Origin: Pyrinomonadaceae bacterium
GTDB lineage: Bacteria > Acidobacteriota > Blastocatellia > Pyrinomonadales > Pyrinomonadaceae
Direction of reading: 5' to 3'
NCBI GenBank assembly: GCA_013813825.1
Contig: JACCRA010000497.1
Location: 1-8,948, forward strand
DNA length: 8,948 bases
Position numbers and translations under genes: made by a program
The notes under the pieces: generated by a model
The model's database searches: none
Told to the model about the DNA's origin: nothing
The model's input: the letters and a program-made list of their open reading frames with translations, nothing else
Shown: positions 5,691 through 8,948 of the stretch, piece by piece
Position numbering within the stretch: the first letter of the stretch is position 1
Layout: every line of letters begins with the position of its first letter

Positions 5691-6707
5691 TCAGAATTGA
5701 ATCCGCGGATCTTCCGCGTCCTTCCGCAGTTCGTCGTTTTCCAGCAGTTGAAGCAGGCGGGTTAGTTCGATTGGCAGCGGCGCTTGAAACTGTAGCCACT
5801 CGCCGGTGCGTGGATGCCAAAATCCGAGTTGTTCGGCATGGAGAAATTGGCGATTGAGGGCGGCAATGGCGGCGCGCAGGCGCGTGTCTTGTACAGTGCC
5901 GTCGCGCCCTCCACCGTAAACTTTATCGCCGACGATTGGATGCTTGAGCCATTCAAGGTGAACTCTGATCTGGTGCGTGCGCCCGGTCTTGATCTCGACA
6001 TCGAGCAGCGTCAAGCGGTCGTAGCGCCGCCGCACGCGGTAGAGCGAGAGCGCGTGCCGCCCGCCGCGCACGACGGCCATCCGCGTCCGGTTACGTGCAT
6101 CGCGCGCGAGCGGTTGCTCGACGCGCCCGCCTTCTTCGCGCACCGCGCCGTGTGCGAGCGCGACGTAAGATTTGAACACTTGGCGCGCGCGAAACTGGTT
6201 GGCTAAATCTTCGTGCGCCTGTTCGGTTTTGGCAACGGCGAGCAGCCCCGACGTGTCGCGATCAATCCGGTGAACGATGCCGGGGCGCAACACTCCGGCG
6301 TGTCCCGAAAGTTGCTGAAAGTGAAACGTGAGCGCGTTAGCGAGGGTTCCAGTCTCAACTCCGGCGGCCGGATGCACGACCAACCCGGCAGGCTTGTTGA
6401 CGACGATGAGAGCGTCATCTTCAAACACGATTTCGAGCGGGATGTCTTCTGGGACGAGACTGCTGAGGAGCGGCGCGGGCGTCTCCATTTCGATACGGTC
6501 GCCGGCGCGCAGCTTATGCGAAGCCTTCGCCGTTTGTCCCGCGACCAGCACCTCGCCGTCTTCGATCAACTGCTTGAGGCGCGTGCGGCTGACACCCGCG
6601 ACACGCGCGGCGAGATAACTATCGAGCCGTGCGCCGGCTTCCGTCTCCGCGACGGTGAAAGTGAAGACTTCCGCTTCCGGTGTGTCGCTAAGAGAGTGCT
6701 CGGCCAT
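5691..6707 (-). CDS. rluD: RluA/RluD-family ribosomal RNA pseudouridine synthase
   Basis: Predicted 338 residues, usual for the family, which isomerises uridines in 23S rRNA; E. coli RluD modifies helix 69. Numbering from the ATG at 6707: an S4 RNA-binding domain at about 26-75 (RLDSYLAARVAGVSRTRLKQ), then the catalytic domain with VVNKPAGLVVHP (102-113), the signature HRIDRDTSGLLAVAKT at 146-161 with catalytic Asp149, KTGRTHQIRVHL (240-251) and HPIVGDKVYGG (256-266). All key residues look intact. The exact target within the RluA/C/D group cannot be told from sequence alone. A TTG two codons upstream (6713) is an alternative start. Neither has a strong ribosome-binding site. It is the last gene of the ileS-lspA-lgt-rluD run and converges on the protease gene. 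The 72-base gap between them shows no clear terminator. Confidence 0.93.
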   Translation of the reverse strand: MAEHSLSDTPEAEVFTFTVAETEAGARLDSYLAARVAGVSRTRLKQLIEDGEVLVAGQTAKASHKLRAGDRIEMETPAPLLSSLVPEDIPLEIVFEDDALIVVNKPAGLVVHPAAGVETGTLANALTFHFQQLSGHAGVLRPGIVHRIDRDTSGLLAVAKTEQAHEDLANQFRARQVFKSYVALAHGAVREEGGRVEQPLARDARNRTRMAVVRGGRHALSLYRVRRRYDRLTLLDVEIKTGRTHQIRVHLEWLKHPIVGDKVYGGGRDGTVQDTRLRAAIAALNRQFLHAEQLGFWHPRTGEWLQFQAPLPIELTRLLQLLENDELRKDAEDPRIQF

Positions 6708-6803
6708 CGGCAAGGCTTAACTGCGGAGAAGGCAAAGGATACCGGAGGAAAGAATTTGAAATCTCACATCTCTAATTTTGGATTTGGATGCTGAGATTCT
6801 GAG

Positions 6804-6875
6804 TTTGAGATCGGGTTTTAACCTCTTTGAAGTTTGAGATTTCAAATTTCAAATTTGAGATCGTTTTTAACCTCT
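6804..6875. repeat. AT-rich 7-bp-periodic repeat with a 50-base direct repeat
   Basis: A 22-23-base unit starting TTTGAGATCG and ending TTTTAACCTCT occurs at 6804-6826 and again at 6854-6875. Between and across them run TTTGAGA and TTTCAAA heptamers in phase (about 6833-6860), including the palindrome TCAAATTTGA (6849-6858). Looser copies of the same words extend left to about 6760. The block fills most of the gap between lgt and the pseudouridine synthase gene, and I see no gene or terminator there. Confidence 0.7.
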
Positions 6876-6906
6876 CCGTAGCTCCGCGTCCCCGGTGATG
6901 AAAAAT

Positions 6907-7749
6907 TTAAGATGCTGCGCGCGCCGTCGTTGTGACCGGCGCGCTTTCGCCGCCCGGTCGTGAGTTGCCGGCGCGTCGCCAGCGAACGACGAGCAGCGCG
7001 AGGCTGGCGAGGCCGACGAAGAGGCTGATCAATTGCGAAGTCGAAAACCCGGTCAGCGATGTCAGTCCGGCGATGTCGCCGCGCGGATCGTCGCGGAAAA
7101 ATTCGATCACGAAACGCGCCGTCGCATAGAGCACGCCGTAAGTCAGAATTACTTGCCCGCGAAAACTCTTGTGCCGGTGCAGCCAAATCAGTAGCACGAA
7201 GAAGATAAGCGCCGAGAACGATTCATAAAGCTGCGTCGGGTGCAAATGTTGGTCGATGGGGACGCCCGTGATCTCGTGGCCGAGTTCAGAGAATTTAACG
7301 CCCCACGGCAGCGTCGTCGGCTTGCCCCAACAACAGCCGGCGGCGAAGCAACCCTGCCGCCCGATGGCTTGGCCGAGCGCGATGCCCGGCGCGAAGGCGT
7401 CAGCCGTCTGCCACCACGGCAAGCCGTAGCGTTTGATCAACAGATACCCGACCGCCACCGCGCCGAGAAATCCGCCGTAGAAAACTCCACCCGAACGCAG
7501 AAAGTCGAGCGAGACGAGCCGCCACGGCTCCGCCCTGTACTCCGGCTCGGCAAACAGCAGCAGCACCTTCGAGCCGACGATGGCCGCCAGCAGCATCCAC
7601 AACCCCAAATCGTAAATGCGCTCGCGCGGCAGCCCGTCGCGCTGTGCCAAACGCGCCGCCACGATCAAAGCGGCAAGGAACGCCGACGCCAACAGCACAC
7701 CATAAGTGTTGACGGGAAAACTACCGATGCGGAAAAGCTCTGGATACAT
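6907..7749 (-). CDS. lgt: phosphatidylglycerol--prolipoprotein diacylglyceryl transferase
   Basis: Integral inner-membrane enzyme of 280 residues. It moves diacylglycerol from phosphatidylglycerol to the lipobox Cys of prolipoproteins, the first lipoprotein maturation step. Seven or so hydrophobic segments are visible. Family motifs, numbered from the ATG at 7749, are NTYGVLLA (14-21), SGGVFYGGFLGA (86-97), GQAIGRQGCFAAGCCWGKPT (126-145, Arg131 matching the essential E. coli Arg143), HPTQLYES (170-177) and ARFVIEFFRDDPRG (211-224, Arg212 matching E. coli Arg239). Tyr91 stands where E. coli has His103. I chose the ATG at 7749 because MYPELFRIGSFPVNTYG is a family-like start. The frame extends to 7806 but only through the repeat element. 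No Shine-Dalgarno is visible, only a 10-bp palindrome (AGTGATCACT, 7758-7767). It lies 60 nt after lspA. Confidence 0.95.
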   Translation of the reverse strand: MYPELFRIGSFPVNTYGVLLASAFLAALIVAARLAQRDGLPRERIYDLGLWMLLAAIVGSKVLLLFAEPEYRAEPWRLVSLDFLRSGGVFYGGFLGAVAVGYLLIKRYGLPWWQTADAFAPGIALGQAIGRQGCFAAGCCWGKPTTLPWGVKFSELGHEITGVPIDQHLHPTQLYESFSALIFFVLLIWLHRHKSFRGQVILTYGVLYATARFVIEFFRDDPRGDIAGLTSLTGFSTSQLISLFVGLASLALLVVRWRRAGNSRPGGESAPVTTTARAAS

Positions 7750-7769
7750 TTTCAAAAAGTGATCACTAA

Positions 7770-7825
7770 TAAGCGGTAAGCAGTATGATGCAGGAAAACT
7801 GCTCACCGCTTACTGCTCACTGCTC
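7770..7825. repeat. heptad-repeat hairpin, copy 2
   Basis: TAAGCGG and TAAGCAG (7770-7783) form the left arm. Four heptamers close to ACTGCTC (7798-7825) form the right side. Bases 7770-7784 pair with 7798-7812 at 14 of 15 positions around a 13-nt loop, the same loop size as copy 1 at 4435-4491. The right side reads into lspA and supplies its stop and final codons. Confidence 0.75.
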
Positions 7826-8331
7826 ACTTGTATGCGCTGCTTTCGGCCTTCCATGATCAGATCGAGCGCGAGTAGCCCAGCGCCGAGGCAGATGCTGGCA
7901 TCGGCGACGTTGAAAGTGGGCCAGTAAAAACGGTCGCCGGCGTGCAGCACGATGAAATCGATGACGTGGCCGAGGCGCGCGCGATCCGTCAGGTTGCCGA
8001 CGATACCGGCGAGCAGCAGGGCGCAGGCTCCGAGCACGCGGTCGTCGCTGCGCGGCGTGCGGAAAAAATAGACAAGGACGGCGACGGCTGCCGCGAGCGC
8101 GAGCGAGACGAGCAGCCACCGTCCCGTGTCGCCGCCGCGCTGAAGTTGGCCGAAAGCGATGCCGGTGTTCTCGGCGTAGGAGAGATCGAGCAAGCTGGGA
8201 ATGATCGTTACGTCTCTGCCGAAGCGGAGCGCGCGCACCGCCCAAGCCTTCGTCACCTGATCGGCGAGGAAGATGCCCGCCGCCGCCAGCAGGTAAGCCG
8301 CACGCCACGTCGCGTTGACACGTCCTTTCAC
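7810..8331 (-). CDS. lspA: lipoprotein signal peptidase (signal peptidase II)
   Basis: Aspartic protease of the inner membrane, 173 residues with four hydrophobic segments. It removes the signal peptide from prolipoproteins after Lgt has added diacylglycerol. Conserved blocks are FLADQVTKAWA (21-31), YAENTGIAFG (52-61), GIVGNLTDRARLGHVIDFI (109-127, catalytic Asp116) and WPTFNVADASICLGAGLL (137-154, catalytic Asp144). The start is a GTG that overlaps the ileS stop by 4 bases (GTGA), so translational coupling is likely. The C-terminal VSSEQ and the stop are written by the heptad-repeat element at 7770-7825, beyond the conserved fold. Confidence 0.96.
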   Translation of the reverse strand: MKGRVNATWRAAYLLAAAGIFLADQVTKAWAVRALRFGRDVTIIPSLLDLSYAENTGIAFGQLQRGGDTGRWLLVSLALAAAVAVLVYFFRTPRSDDRVLGACALLLAGIVGNLTDRARLGHVIDFIVLHAGDRFYWPTFNVADASICLGAGLLALDLIMEGRKQRIQVSSEQ

Positions 8332-8948
8332 CGTATCACCTCTCCCCGCTCCGTCGCTTCAATCTCGGCCAGTGCGGCGACGCACCGCTCGCAAGCGGTT
8401 GGATAGCGTTCGGACTCGCCCACCCGTGTTGAGTAAGTCCAACACCGCTCGCACTTCTCGCCTTCGGCGCGCGCGACCGTGACATCCACGTCTCCAGTCT
8501 CGAAGACAACCATGCCTTCAAGTTTGGTCAACTTAACTTGTGAAACAATGAAAATGTACCGTAGCCAATCGCGGTAGCGGTCAAGCAACTCGTAAGTTCT
8601 GTCGCTCGTCCGCAGTTCAACGCAGGCTTCAAGCGAGCCTCCAATTAACTTGGCTACGCGCGCTTCTTCGAGGGAGCGCAACACTACATCGCGAACTGCA
8701 AACAGCCATAACCAGCGGGCCTGTAACTCAGAATCGCGCACGCCTGAGATATTGGGGAACTCGGCAAGGTGAACTGACACGGGTTGCCTTGAGTTGGTCC
8801 CCTCGCCGTCGTCCGCCGCCGGAAGGTTCTCCCAGATTTCGTCCGCCGTGAAAACCAGAATCGGCGCGAGCAGGCGCGCCAGCGCGTCGGCGATTGCGTA
8901 GAGCGCGGTCTGCGCCGAGCGGCGCGCGTGCGACTTCGGCGCGGCCGT
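8328..8948 (-). CDS. ileS: isoleucine--tRNA ligase, C-terminal part (cut by right window edge)
   Basis: The last 206 residues of the class I synthetase that charges tRNA-Ile; the catalytic Rossmann and editing domains lie outside the window. The frame is open to the right edge. Visible are the helical anticodon-binding domain (SAQTALYAIADALARLLAPI, then FTADEIWENLP and the RDVVLRSLEEAR helix) and the C-terminal zinc-binding region with two CxxC pairs (KCERCWTYS and ACERC), as in bacterial-type IleRS. The protein ends in GEVIR, and its TGA overlaps the lspA GTG. Pairing of ileS with lspA is a widespread bacterial arrangement. A GTG within this frame at 8780 is internal, since family-specific sequence continues upstream of it. 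Confidence 0.96.
   Translation of the reverse strand, partial: TAAPKSHARRSAQTALYAIADALARLLAPILVFTADEIWENLPAADDGEGTNSRQPVSVHLAEFPNISGVRDSELQARWLWLFAVRDVVLRSLEEARVAKLIGGSLEACVELRTSDRTYELLDRYRDWLRYIFIVSQVKLTKLEGMVVFETGDVDVTVARAEGEKCERCWTYSTRVGESERYPTACERCVAALAEIEATERGEVIR
8335..8342 (-). promoter_or_regulatory. strong Shine-Dalgarno of lspA inside the ileS end
   Basis: GAGGTGAT, an 8-base match to the 16S tail complement, ends 3 nt before the GTG start of lspA (7 nt from GAGG to GTG). It lies within the last codons of ileS and settles the start choice. Confidence 0.8.

Noticed and set aside
6213..6794. Plus-strand open frame of 193 codons opposite the pseudouridine synthase
   Set aside because: It is the complement of conserved catalytic and S4 domain codons and runs into the AT-rich repeat. 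No family features.
4435..7825. CRISPR array
   Set aside because: The repeats are 7-mers in phase without regular unique spacers, and no cas gene is present.
7240..8406. Plus-strand open frames opposite lgt and lspA (7240-7779 and 7942-8406)
   Set aside because: Antisense to strongly conserved enzymes, with Arg/Gln/Glu-rich translations typical of shadows.

Overview
The window reads as a piece of a high-GC Gram-negative chromosome. The outer-membrane porin, the diderm-type lipoprotein enzymes and the overall gene style would suit Acidobacteriota (Blastocatellia-like), but that placement is inference from style, not from a marker gene. Gene density is ordinary. No transposase, phage gene, CRISPR array, tRNA or rRNA is visible.

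Layout from left to right. (1) Minus strand, cut by the left edge: the N-terminal half of an unrecognised membrane-anchored protein. (2) A 336-base gap (396-731) carrying four GTTAC/GTTAA-like half-sites spaced exactly 11 bases apart. (3) Minus strand: a 594-residue outer-membrane porin with signal peptide, periplasmic coiled coil and beta-barrel. (4) Minus strand: a 74-residue protein whose core resembles the N-terminal oligomerisation domain of MucR/Ros regulators but has no zinc finger. (5) Plus strand, divergent: an orphan MreB-like actin homologue followed by an M50 site-2 protease with two CBS domains, probably one transcription unit. (6) Minus strand, convergent with the protease: a cluster read in the order ileS (C-terminal part only), lspA, lgt, rluD-type pseudouridine synthase. 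lspA overlaps ileS by 4 bases. LspA and Lgt act one after the other on bacterial lipoproteins.

The interesting material lies between the genes. Three intergenic regions carry 11-bp direct repeats with the geometry of an OmpR/PhoB-family operator. Two of them (upstream of the porin and of the small MucR-like gene) sit 10 nt before a plausible -10 box, so the two genes may share a regulator. Separately, two copies of a heptad-repeat hairpin with the same 13-nt loop and one compensatory base-pair change flank genes: one occupies the ribosome-binding region of the M50 protease, the other supplies the last codons and stop of lspA. A third, AT-rich 7-bp-periodic repeat fills the lgt-rluD gap. No large undescribed system is evident. 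The best leads are the shared 11-bp operator and the hairpin repeat family.
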